A stretch of 11,490 bases of DNA from the NCBI GenBank assembly GCA_031256695.1, contig JAIRQB010000072.1:1-11490 (forward strand). The letters run 5' to 3'. Source of the stretch: Elusimicrobiota bacterium (lineage in GTDB: Bacteria; Elusimicrobiota; Endomicrobiia; Endomicrobiales; Endomicrobiaceae). The position numbers and the translations under genes are program-made. The notes below the pieces were generated by a model. That model did no database searches. It was not told where the DNA came from and worked only from the letters and a program-made list of their open reading frames with translations. Positions within the stretch are counted from its first letter, which is position 1, and every line of letters starts with the position of its first letter. Shown here piece by piece: positions 1 through 6,976 of the stretch.

Positions 1-73
1 TCACTTTGCGGGCGAGTTCAGCAACATCTTTTGCGAGAGCCTTGCTATGCGATACGAGAACCATTCCTATCAT
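1..73 (-). CDS. dhaM: DhaM, PTS-dependent DHA kinase phosphotransfer subunit (partial, N-terminus only)
   Basis: Only the first 24 codons are present; the gene continues off the left edge. The translated start, MIGMVLVSHSKALAKDV, is the first beta strand and active-site loop of a mannose-family EIIA domain. His9 in VSHS is the expected phosphoryl-accepting histidine. In the known DhaKLM system, DhaM takes phosphate from HPr or EI and passes it to ADP bound on DhaL. The ATG at 73 is preferred because an AAGGGG ribosome site lies 7 nt upstream; an alternative ATG at 64 would remove the first strand residues. It follows dhaL by 11 nt, so it is the third gene of dhaKLM. Whether it also carries HPr-like and EI-like domains, as in E. 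coli, cannot be seen. Confidence 0.85.
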   Translation of the reverse strand, partial: MIGMVLVSHSKALAKDVAELARKV

Positions 74-84
74 TTTATTGCCCC

Positions 85-708
85 TTAAAAGAATTGACTT
101 GCGCTTTTCAAAAGCATAGCGGAACTTGTAGCGCCTGGGTCCTGATGCCCAATGCTTCTTTCGCCCAAATAACTTGCGCGTCCTTTTTTTGCAAGAAGCG
201 GTATAGTATCTTTCATACCTGTTTCAGCCGCTTCAAAACTTGCTTTTAAAGCGTCGGCAAAAGTTTTGCCTTCAGATTTTGCTTTTTGCAAAGCCTCTAA
301 AGCGGGATATAAAGCGTCAAGCATAGTTTTATCGCCTTTTTGCGCTTTTCCCATCATCACTATACCCGCTATGCCTTTGTCTAAAACCTCAATCCACTCG
401 TCAAGACCAGTCTCATTCTTATTTGCCAAAACCAGCCCGCCTCTCATAAAGAAAGTTCCGTATAAAGGACCGGCTGAACCGCCGACTGATTTTATCAGCG
501 CCATAGAGATGAGTTTGAAAGCGGAGGCTAAATCTGCGGGCGGAGTTTTTTCCCATTGAGACTTTACTGTGTCAAAACCGCGCGCCAAATTTACTCCGTG
601 GTCGCCGTCTCCTATCGCTGAATCTAATTCTGACAAATAGAGTTTTTGCTCGTTATAAATTTTGTCTAAATCAAAAATCCAATTTTTAACGGATTCTATT
701 GTTATCAT
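85..708 (-). CDS. dhaL: DhaL, ADP-binding subunit of PTS-dependent dihydroxyacetone kinase
   Basis: A cytoplasmic, 207-residue DhaL (the E. coli protein is about 210). In this family DhaL holds ADP/ATP as a tightly bound coenzyme, receives phosphate from DhaM and transfers it to DHA on DhaK. The Mg-nucleotide motif is clear: ELDSAIGDGDHG at 27-38, with Asp29, Asp34 and Asp36 as metal ligands. The other family motifs are GGSAGPLYGTFF (76-87), QKGDKTMLDAL (123-133) and RASYLGERSIGHQDPGA (177-193). The frame is open upstream to 753, but the ATG at 708 fits the family start, follows a GGGGGA ribosome site and overlaps the dhaK stop by one base (TAATG), which suggests translational coupling. There is no sign of damage. 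Confidence 0.95.
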   Translation of the reverse strand: MITIESVKNWIFDLDKIYNEQKLYLSELDSAIGDGDHGVNLARGFDTVKSQWEKTPPADLASAFKLISMALIKSVGGSAGPLYGTFFMRGGLVLANKNETGLDEWIEVLDKGIAGIVMMGKAQKGDKTMLDALYPALEALQKAKSEGKTFADALKASFEAAETGMKDTIPLLAKKGRASYLGERSIGHQDPGATSSAMLLKSASQFF

Positions 709-1709
709 TATATCCCCCAGCGGATAGCGGCTGTGTGAACAGGAGCGTCCCACAATTTCAAAATATCGGCATTTGCCTTCATCACAGTTATGCTAAAACC
801 CTGCATTTCCAAAGATGTGATATAGTTGCCGACTAAACAACGGACAGTTTTTATGCCTTTCTTTGAAGCAACTTCAACAGCGCGGTTAAATAATAAATAG
901 AGTTCAATGAGAGGAGTGCCACCCATTCCATTTAACATCATTATTATTTCATCGCCGTTTTTAAGAGAAATGTCAGACAAGACAGGCTCTATCATCATAT
1001 CTACTAATTCATTTGCCGGCTTTATTTTCATTCTCTCGCGTCCCGGTTCGCCGTGTATGCCTACGCCCATTTCTATATCCTCATCGCCTATTTCAAAAAT
1101 GGGTTTGCCGACAGAAGGCAAAGCGCAAGAAGTTAAAGCCATACCCATAGAGCGTCCATTGTCTTTACAATATTTAGCAAATTTTACAACGGTCTCTAAA
1201 TTGTCGCCTCTTTCGGCAGATGAACCTATAATTTTTTCCGTCAAAACAGTGCTGCCTACTCCTCTGCGACCCGCTGTATAAAGGCTGTCTTTTACGGCTA
1301 CATCATCGTCAATAATTATGGACTCAACCTTTATGCCTTCAGAAGCGCAAATATCAGCCGCCATCTGAAAATTCATCACATCGCCCGTATAATTTTTGAC
1401 AAGATGAAGCACGCCCGCTCCGCCGTTTACTGCTTTTGTAGCGGCTTCCATCTGGTCAGGCGTAGGAGATGTGAAAACAGCGCCGGGACAAGCGGCGTCA
1501 AGCATACCAAATCCTACAAGACCGCCGTGCATTGGCTCATGCCCGCTGCCACCGCCGGAAATGACGGCTACTTTGCCTTTTTTAGGCGAATCTTTTCTTG
1601 CGATAAAAGCAGGGTCATAATTTATCTTGAGTATATCGCCGTGGGCTTTTTCCATACCTTCCATCGCTTCTTTTACTACATTGTCGGGATTATTGATAAG
1701 TTTTTTCAT
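708..1709 (-). CDS. dhaK: DhaK, dihydroxyacetone-binding subunit of PTS-dependent DHA kinase
   Basis: A 333-residue DhaK that yields DHA phosphate together with DhaL and DhaM. The start MKKLINNPDNVV matches the classic family start. Substrate-site motifs are SGGGSGHEPMHGG (51-63), FTSPTPDQ (79-86), KNYTGDVMNF (105-114), IDDDVAVKDSLYTAGRRG (133-150) and GVGIHGEPG (215-223). His219 corresponds to E. coli His218, which binds DHA covalently as a hemiaminal, and His57 to His56. The C-terminal LWDAPVHTAA is also conserved. The ATG at 1709 has AGGAGG just upstream. An in-frame ATG at 1745 would add 12 residues (MYSEGLINKGGC), but those codons belong to an intergenic repeat and include the ribosome site, so the longer start is unlikely. 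It is preceded by a 239-bp repeat-rich gap. Confidence 0.96.
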   Translation of the reverse strand: MKKLINNPDNVVKEAMEGMEKAHGDILKINYDPAFIARKDSPKKGKVAVISGGGSGHEPMHGGLVGFGMLDAACPGAVFTSPTPDQMEAATKAVNGGAGVLHLVKNYTGDVMNFQMAADICASEGIKVESIIIDDDVAVKDSLYTAGRRGVGSTVLTEKIIGSSAERGDNLETVVKFAKYCKDNGRSMGMALTSCALPSVGKPIFEIGDEDIEMGVGIHGEPGRERMKIKPANELVDMMIEPVLSDISLKNGDEIIMMLNGMGGTPLIELYLLFNRAVEVASKKGIKTVRCLVGNYITSLEMQGFSITVMKANADILKLWDAPVHTAAIRWGI

Positions 1710-1733
1710 ACAGCCTCCTTTATTTATAAGTCC

Positions 1734-1789
1734 TTCGCTATACATTCAAAAATTCCTTTCGCCCCTTCGGGCGGGAATTTTTGAGGCTT
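1734..1789. repeat. Palindromic intergenic element, copy 1
   Basis: Read directly: the 11-bp arms TCAAAAATTCC (1746-1756) and GGAATTTTTGA (1774-1784) are perfect inverted repeats. They enclose a second perfect pair, CGCCC (1760-1764) and GGGCG (1769-1773), around a CTTC loop, with a three-base TTT bulge on one side. The left flank through CGCCC (1734-1764) is identical over 31 bp to copy 2, and the right part (1769-1789) is identical over 21 bp. It lies about 25 bp from the dhaK start. It looks like a dispersed REP/MITE-style element; it has no T-run that would make it an obvious terminator. Confidence 0.8.
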
Positions 1790-1795
1790 CGGTTC

Positions 1796-1827
1796 GGCAA
1801 AAACTCCACACTGCCCTCGTTTTTGCC
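1796..1827. repeat. Additional inverted repeat between the two element copies
   Basis: GGCAAAAAC at 1796-1804 and GTTTTTGCC at 1819-1827 form a perfect 9-bp inverted repeat with a 14-nt loop. On the plus strand it is followed by a T-rich stretch (TCTTTTTATTTT), which gives it a weak terminator look. No plus-strand gene ends here, so it may instead be part of the same composite repeat region. Confidence 0.5.
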
Positions 1828-1865
1828 TCTTTTTATTTTAGACTGCTACCGCTTTTTTATACAGT

Positions 1866-1944
1866 TTCGCTATACATTCAAAAATTCCTTTCGCCCATCC
1901 GTCGCCGTTTTACTTGTTTTTGCGGGCGGGAATTTTTGAGGCTT
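1866..1944. repeat. Palindromic intergenic element, copy 2 (enlarged loop)
   Basis: It shares 31 identical bases at the left (1866-1896) and 21 at the right (1924-1944) with copy 1. Both pairs of arms are retained (1878-1888 with 1929-1939, and 1892-1896 with 1924-1928). The loop between CGCCC and GGGCG is 27 nt instead of 4. It begins immediately after the aldehyde dehydrogenase stop codon. Conservation of the arms despite a different loop suggests a structured DNA or RNA element, not a simple duplication under no constraint. Confidence 0.8.
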
Positions 1945-1948
1945 TTGC

Positions 1949-3382
1949 CTACAAGATATTCTTTAAAACTATTGTTTTTTTACGGCTCATCTCGTCTAAT
2001 GTGCTTAAAACGCCTTCATTGCCTATGCCGCTGTGTTTCCAACCGCCGAAAGGCATTTCAAATGAACGGTAGAAACTTGCGCCGTTGATAATAGCGCCGC
2101 CGACTTCAAGTTTAGAAGCGACATAAAAAGCCTGTTTCATATCTTTTGTGATAACGCAGCCGCATAATCCGAAAACGGATTGATTGGCTATTTTTATAGC
2201 CTCTTCTATATCGTCAAAACCTATAACTGATATAACGGGTCCAAAGATTTCCATATCTTTGGCAACTTCCATATCAGGCTTTATATCGGTAAGAATAGTA
2301 GCCTCATATGAAGCGCCGTTTCTTTTCCCGCCGCAAACTATTTTAGCGCCCGCTTTAACCGTTTTATTGACTTGTTCCTCTACGACTATTGCCGCTTTTT
2401 CATCTATTAGACAGCCTATATTTGTCTCTAAATTCATAGGGTCGCCCGGTTTTAACTTTTTGATTTCTTCTGTCATTCTCTTTATAAATTCATCTTTGCG
2501 AGAATTGTGGATTAGAAATCTTTTGCTTGCGCAACAGACTTGCCCTGTATTGTAAAGACGTCCCCAAATAGTCTCTTTTACAGCGAGGTCCATATCGCCG
2601 TCTTCTAAAAAGATAAAAGCGTCATTTCCACCTAATTCCAACATCACTCGGCTTAAATTTTTTGAGCCTGTAGTCATAGTCTCAATGCCTACTGCCGTAG
2701 AGCCGGTGACGCTTATCAAAGAAACTCCTTTATGCGCCGCCAATGCTTGCCCTATCACTTTTCCTTCTCCGTTTAGAACTTGGGCGGCTCCTGGTGTGAC
2801 GCCTGCTTTTAAAAGCAATCCTGTCAATTTTGTAAGAGTTAAAGGATTGTATGTAGGAGGCTTTATTATTACAGCATTCCCCATAATTAAAGCGCTCGGA
2901 ACTTTTTGCCCGAATAAATCAACGGGAAAATTAAAAGGAATTATAGCCACTATAACGCCGACGGGCTCGCGGGTTACTATTTGCAGAGTTTTTTCTTGAC
3001 CCGGTTCAGTCCCAGCCGGTATTGTCTCATCATATAAGTGTTTCGCTCTTTCAACAAAAGAAGGAACTGATATTTGAACATTTGCAATTTCGCCGATAGC
3101 CTCTTTTAAAGGCTTTCCCGTCTCTTGGCATAAAAGTTTAGCCAATTCATCTTTTTCTTCTAAAACCAAAGCGGCAAATTTTAAAAGCGTCGCTCCCCTC
3201 TCGTGCATAGGTTTTGCCGCCCATTCTTTTTGCGCCTTTAAAGCCTCTTTAACCGCCGTATCTACATCCTCTACCGTAGCAGAAGGTATAGTGTCAATTA
3301 GTTTTTTATTATATGGATTTGTAACCTCTATAGTTTTTCCATTTGAGGCATCAACCCATTTACTTCCTATAAGATTTTGCAT
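1949..3382 (-). CDS. NAD(P)-dependent aldehyde dehydrogenase (ALDH superfamily), substrate unknown
   Basis: A soluble 477-residue member of the aldehyde dehydrogenase superfamily, which oxidises an aldehyde to an acid with NAD(P)+. All catalytic landmarks are present: Asn151 in PFNFP for oxyanion stabilisation, Lys174 in IIKPPT for cofactor binding, Glu249 in LELGG as general base, Cys283 in GQVCC as nucleophile, and Glu378 in EIFGP contacting the nicotinamide ribose. The KPPT sequence resembles that of non-phosphorylating glyceraldehyde-3-phosphate dehydrogenases, but other parts look more like lactaldehyde or succinate-semialdehyde enzymes, so cofactor and substrate stay open. Its place between glycerol and DHA genes makes a three-carbon aldehyde such as glyceraldehyde a reasonable guess. 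The start has AGGAG upstream, and it lies 24 bp after the FIST gene. Confidence 0.9.
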   Translation of the reverse strand: MQNLIGSKWVDASNGKTIEVTNPYNKKLIDTIPSATVEDVDTAVKEALKAQKEWAAKPMHERGATLLKFAALVLEEKDELAKLLCQETGKPLKEAIGEIANVQISVPSFVERAKHLYDETIPAGTEPGQEKTLQIVTREPVGVIVAIIPFNFPVDLFGQKVPSALIMGNAVIIKPPTYNPLTLTKLTGLLLKAGVTPGAAQVLNGEGKVIGQALAAHKGVSLISVTGSTAVGIETMTTGSKNLSRVMLELGGNDAFIFLEDGDMDLAVKETIWGRLYNTGQVCCASKRFLIHNSRKDEFIKRMTEEIKKLKPGDPMNLETNIGCLIDEKAAIVVEEQVNKTVKAGAKIVCGGKRNGASYEATILTDIKPDMEVAKDMEIFGPVISVIGFDDIEEAIKIANQSVFGLCGCVITKDMKQAFYVASKLEVGGAIINGASFYRSFEMPFGGWKHSGIGNEGVLSTLDEMSRKKTIVLKNIL

Positions 3383-3406
3383 ATTTTTCTCCTGTTTATA
3401 TTTTGT

Positions 3407-4561
3407 TTATTTAGAAAAGCCCGTAAAAGACAACATCAAACCGCCGCAAGTATTTGCGGAATGGTCTGCATAGCCATACTCGCCGAAAGTAAAAATTACA
3501 ATAAAAGGAATATCGCCCGCTTCTTTTAAAATGCTTTTATGAACTTCCGCCATTCTATCAAGGACGGCAAGACGTCTCCCGCCGCAATGCACTAATAAAA
3601 ATGCCGCAGGCGTTTTACTCATAGCGCTTTTCAAGTTTTTAAGCGTATTGCCCGTAGAAGCAATTAAGCCGTCCGGCGAGCCTTTCATCATAGTCACTGC
3701 CGTATTGACAGATAGATTGCTGCCGATATTCATTGATTTATCGTCATTCCCATTCATAGGATGGCGTATAGCCGTCACGCTGCCGATAGGGTCTTTAACG
3801 CCTAAAGGCGCAAGTATTGTCTCTACAAGCAAACTGCCGCCTAATAGTTTATCAATAGGTTTTCCGCTCCATTTAGAATATTGTTCCAAAGCGGGAATAT
3901 TGTTGATTTCTACAAGTTTCCGTCCGTCAATTTTAGTGATTACTCCAACTTTATCCGTTTCCTCATATGCTCCGGTATATTCAGTTTTGCATTCATTGCC
4001 GGCATAGAAAAACGCTACAGCGCAGCCGCTTGAAAAAATTTTGTCATTTGCAAATATCTGCCACTTCCCTTCAAGAGTATTGTCTGCGGCGCTGCCGCCG
4101 AAAAACGGAACTCTTCCTATTACATCTTCTATTCCTTTTAAATACATCTCTTCTTCGCCGGGATTTGCAACCATATAAAAATAATCCGGCGCCTTATCCA
4201 TACCTGCATTTTTTAGAGCGTCTTCTGCAATTTGAGCGCCTACCTCGCGCGCATTTGCGCCTTTTTCCCGCCCCGCTACTCCTACTTTTATATCGCCGTC
4301 AAAAGCCAAAATGCCGGCATAACCTTTTGCATTGTCAATATACCCATCGGGGACAATTATCGCCCCGCTTGAAGTGCAGCCTACAATAGGAATATTGCCG
4401 ACAGATGATTTAACGCCTTTTATCAATTCGCCTTGATTTAAAACAACAGACGAAAACAACATACACAATTTTGGAGACAATTCTTTGGCGGCATTCTTTG
4501 CCGCTTCCTGTCCGCAAGAGAAACTATCCTCTAAAACGCTGTATCCGACTTTAGATTTCAT
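3407..4561 (-). CDS. Stand-alone FIST-domain protein (FIST_N plus FIST_C)
   Basis: A 384-residue protein that resembles the FIST sensory module almost end to end. Landmarks are GCTSSGAI (61-68), a segment around VANPGEEEMY (131-140), GGSAADN (155-161), and a C-terminal VIFTFGEYGY followed by HSANTCGG (355-374) typical of FIST_C. FIST domains are known from signalling proteins and are predicted to bind small ligands; direct biochemistry is limited. No transmembrane segment, signal peptide, kinase, cyclase or methyl-accepting domain is visible, so this copy is cytoplasmic and lacks its own output. It has a strong AGGAGG ribosome site, an 81-bp gap from the preceding oxidoreductase gene and a 24-bp gap to the aldehyde dehydrogenase, consistent with co-transcription. 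Its role here is unknown; a metabolite sensor or accessory binding protein for the pathway is an inference. Confidence 0.85.
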   Translation of the reverse strand: MKSKVGYSVLEDSFSCGQEAAKNAAKELSPKLCMLFSSVVLNQGELIKGVKSSVGNIPIVGCTSSGAIIVPDGYIDNAKGYAGILAFDGDIKVGVAGREKGANAREVGAQIAEDALKNAGMDKAPDYFYMVANPGEEEMYLKGIEDVIGRVPFFGGSAADNTLEGKWQIFANDKIFSSGCAVAFFYAGNECKTEYTGAYEETDKVGVITKIDGRKLVEINNIPALEQYSKWSGKPIDKLLGGSLLVETILAPLGVKDPIGSVTAIRHPMNGNDDKSMNIGSNLSVNTAVTMMKGSPDGLIASTGNTLKNLKSAMSKTPAAFLLVHCGGRRLAVLDRMAEVHKSILKEAGDIPFIVIFTFGEYGYADHSANTCGGLMLSFTGFSK

Positions 4562-4642
4562 AAATATCCTCCTTATCTAAATAAAACAATCTTTACTGCC
4601 AAACCGCTTCCTAAACAAAAAACAGCCCGCAAAATTGCCGAA

Positions 4643-6976
4643 CTATTTTTTCTTTCCCTTTTGTTTATTCTTGGCATTTTTCTTAATAGATTTTGATTTT
4701 GAGACAGGCAATAATGCTTTTTTGTTAAATGCTTTCTTTTTATTGTTTTTTGCGCCTGAAGGAGAAATACCTTTATATTTTTTAACAAGCGCAGTTTCCC
4801 CGCCTATATTTCTGAATTTACCGCTGATGACAACTTTTGAAATTTTAGAGCCTTTTTTGGTTTTAATATTGAAATCTTTAGGCGAGACTTTTCCTTTGAC
4901 AAAGGTCTTGGCAGTTTTGACAGCCTCGCTAATAAGCGTTTTTTTCGCTTTATTGTTTAGACTTTTGCCGTCTTTGGATAAATACTTTTTTATTCCGCCT
5001 AATTTCAATTTAAGACCTTTATCGGCAAAATTGCCTTTAACAAGAACAGCGGGAACTTTAGAGACGCCGTTTTTAAACATTGTAGTTGCAACTTTAAAAT
5101 CTTTAGCCATCACTTTCCCTTTTACAAGCCGCTTTGCCAACTTAACAGCCGCCTTGACGGCATTTTTGAGTTCTTTTTTCGGCGCTTTGTCTGCAACAGT
5201 ATAAACTGTTCCTGTTTTGTTTGCGGCTGATTTTATCTTGTCTTTTGAGGCTGTTTCGCTTTTTTGCAAGTTTTTAGTTGCAATCCATTTCGCTTCGGTC
5301 CCTAATATATCTTCAACAACAACATCGCCTATTTTGGCGGGCGCATTTAAAGTTAAACCGTCTAAAAGCGTCATCGCCTCAAAGATTTTTTCTTTCGGTA
5401 TATCTCTATCCGTCTTTACTGAAACTCTCGGATAATTAGAGCCTTTGATAATTGCTGTTGAAGTAATCACCCTTGTGGGATTTGTCAATTCTTTTTTGCC
5501 GTAGGCTTCTCCGCGCTCGCAAGAATTGCCCGTGACAGAAAAATTATTATTTGGGTCAACTTGTAAATGACAGCCTTTCGGGCAAACTATGCAAATCAAT
5601 TCAGTGACGCCGTCCTCTCTTGTCACTCTCGTTTTTGAAGCGCTGTCGTCTGCGGATATTTTTGTCCCGGCAACAGATATTTCAATCTCGGCGCTATAAT
5701 CTAATTTGTCTAAAAGAACTTTCGGCAAAGTAATCTTTTCCATCTCGCCGGGCGCTAAATGTTCTCTTTTAAAACTCGCTATCAAATTGCCGCCGCTTTT
5801 TACTTCTATCTGAGCCTCTTTATAAATAGCGCGGGTTCTGAAAAAGACCTCTGTTGCATTTTCAACATTGTCCATTCTTATATTTTGAGGCACTGTATAG
5901 CCTATCCCATCGCCGTTTTTAAGATGCAATTCTTTTAGAGTTTTTCCATTGCCTGCAAAAAGTTGTCTTGCGGCTTCCGCTATGTCTAAAACTCCGCGGA
6001 CGGCGTATTTTGCAGCGGCAGCCCCAGCCTTCATACTCTCAGCGCTCACAAAATCAACAAGGTCGTGGACGTGGCAGACATTTCCGCAAGCAAAAACGCC
6101 TTCCATACTTGTCTCCATATTTTCATAAACAATAGGTCCATTAGTCCTTTTATCTATTTCTATGCCGGCTTGGCGCGAAAGTTCATTTTCAGGTATTAAA
6201 CCGACAGAAAGCAAAACGGTGTCGCAATCAAGAGTGAAGGCTGTTCCTTCAATAGGCATCATCTGCTCGTCAACTTTCTGTATTGTCACCTGCTCTACCC
6301 TCTTATCGCCTTTTATATCAGTAATCGTATGTGATAAATGAAGCGGTATATTGTAATCGTCTAAACATTGGACAATATTCCTTGTAAGCCCGCCTGAATA
6401 AGGCATTACTTCATAAACTCCTAAAACTTGAGCGCCTTCCAAAGTGAGCCTGCGAGCCATAATAAGACCAATGTCGCCTGAGCCTAAAATCACTACTTTT
6501 TGCCCGACTTTAAAACCTTCTATATTCATATATAGTTGAGCGGCGCCTGCTGTAAAAATACCTGAAGGGCGCGTCCCAGGTATGCCGATTGCTCCCCTTG
6601 TGCGCTCGCGGCAGCCCATAGCCAAAACTATAGCCCTGCCGTAAATCTGCCTATAACCAAATTTTGAGTTTATAAAACAGACTTCTTTATGTTTTGTGAC
6701 TTCTAAAACCATAGAGCCGGTGAGAATTTCAATAGGAGTATTTAAGACTTCATCTATAAATCTTTGGGCATATTCCGGTCCCGTAAGTTCTTGCTTAAAA
6801 TAATGGAGACCAAAGCCATTGTGAATGCATTGATTTAAAATACCGCCTAAATCATTTTGCCGCTCTAAAAGCAAAACATCTTTTGCGCCGTTTTGATATG
6901 CAGAAAGAGCCGCCGCAAGCCCCGCAGGACCGCCCCCAACCACTATTACATCATAATTGTCTTTTAACTTTTCCAT
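4643..6976 (-). CDS. GlpB-like FAD/NAD(P) oxidoreductase fused to DUF1667 and a lysine-rich tail
   Basis: A 777-residue three-part protein. Residues 1-420 are a two-dinucleotide-fold flavoprotein: GGGPAG at 14-19 binds FAD, GSGDIG (165-170) is the second nucleotide fold, and GVFACGNV (293-300) is the second FAD motif. HLAPGEMEKITLP (406-418) is typical of partners of GlpA-like proteins. Residues 457-570 match DUF1667, with CIVCPKGC (Cys462, 465, 469) and SCERG (Cys486) as a likely metal or Fe-S site. In many anaerobes these two parts are separate adjacent genes next to a GlpA-like gene. Residues 571-777 form an extremely lysine-rich tail with two related repeats. The ATG overlaps the upstream stop by one base (TAATG), with AGGAGGG upstream. 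Its likely role is moving electrons during anaerobic glycerol-3-phosphate oxidation. The tail's function is unknown. Confidence 0.88.
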   Translation of the reverse strand: MEKLKDNYDVIVVGGGPAGLAAALSAYQNGAKDVLLLERQNDLGGILNQCIHNGFGLHYFKQELTGPEYAQRFIDEVLNTPIEILTGSMVLEVTKHKEVCFINSKFGYRQIYGRAIVLAMGCRERTRGAIGIPGTRPSGIFTAGAAQLYMNIEGFKVGQKVVILGSGDIGLIMARRLTLEGAQVLGVYEVMPYSGGLTRNIVQCLDDYNIPLHLSHTITDIKGDKRVEQVTIQKVDEQMMPIEGTAFTLDCDTVLLSVGLIPENELSRQAGIEIDKRTNGPIVYENMETSMEGVFACGNVCHVHDLVDFVSAESMKAGAAAAKYAVRGVLDIAEAARQLFAGNGKTLKELHLKNGDGIGYTVPQNIRMDNVENATEVFFRTRAIYKEAQIEVKSGGNLIASFKREHLAPGEMEKITLPKVLLDKLDYSAEIEISVAGTKISADDSASKTRVTREDGVTELICIVCPKGCHLQVDPNNNFSVTGNSCERGEAYGKKELTNPTRVITSTAIIKGSNYPRVSVKTDRDIPKEKIFEAMTLLDGLTLNAPAKIGDVVVEDILGTEAKWIATKNLQKSETASKDKIKSAANKTGTVYTVADKAPKKELKNAVKAAVKLAKRLVKGKVMAKDFKVATTMFKNGVSKVPAVLVKGNFADKGLKLKLGGIKKYLSKDGKSLNNKAKKTLISEAVKTAKTFVKGKVSPKDFNIKTKKGSKISKVVISGKFRNIGGETALVKKYKGISPSGAKNNKKKAFNKKALLPVSKSKSIKKNAKNKQKGKKK
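4736..5179 (-). repeat. Two-copy basic repeat encoded in the oxidoreductase tail
   Basis: Within the fused oxidoreductase, residues 600-675 and 675-747 are related. AVKLAKRLVKGKVMAKDF (610-627) aligns with AVKTAKTFVKGKVSPKDF (685-702) at 13 of 18 positions. SKVPAVLVKGNF (639-650) aligns with SKISKVVISGKF (710-721), and both copies then have KKY. The order is kept and spacing shrinks by a few residues, indicating an old tandem duplication of a roughly 70-residue unit. The final 25-30 residues are almost only Lys, Ser, Asn and Ala. Confidence 0.8.

Noticed and set aside
1746..1784. The copy 1 palindrome as an intrinsic terminator between the aldehyde dehydrogenase and dhaK
   Set aside because: There is no T-run after the stem on the minus strand, and the same arms occur elsewhere with other loops, so a dispersed repeat explains it better.
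1627..2088. Plus-strand open frame across the dhaK start and intergenic gap, with a repeated YIQKFLSP peptide
   Set aside because: The repeated peptide only reflects the duplicated palindromic DNA element. The frame overlaps two real genes in antisense and has no ribosome site.
4562..4642. A possible promoter before the FIST gene (TTGGCA with a TTAGAT box 16 nt later)
   Set aside because: The -10 box matches only half of the consensus. The gap is short and co-transcription with the upstream gene is simpler.
4635..5204. A plus-strand open frame of 189 codons, rich in Phe and Leu, that looks like a membrane protein
   Set aside because: It is antisense to the lysine-rich tail of the GlpB-like enzyme. 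AAA/AAG codons read backwards give TTT/CTT, which explains the hydrophobic look. It has no ribosome site.
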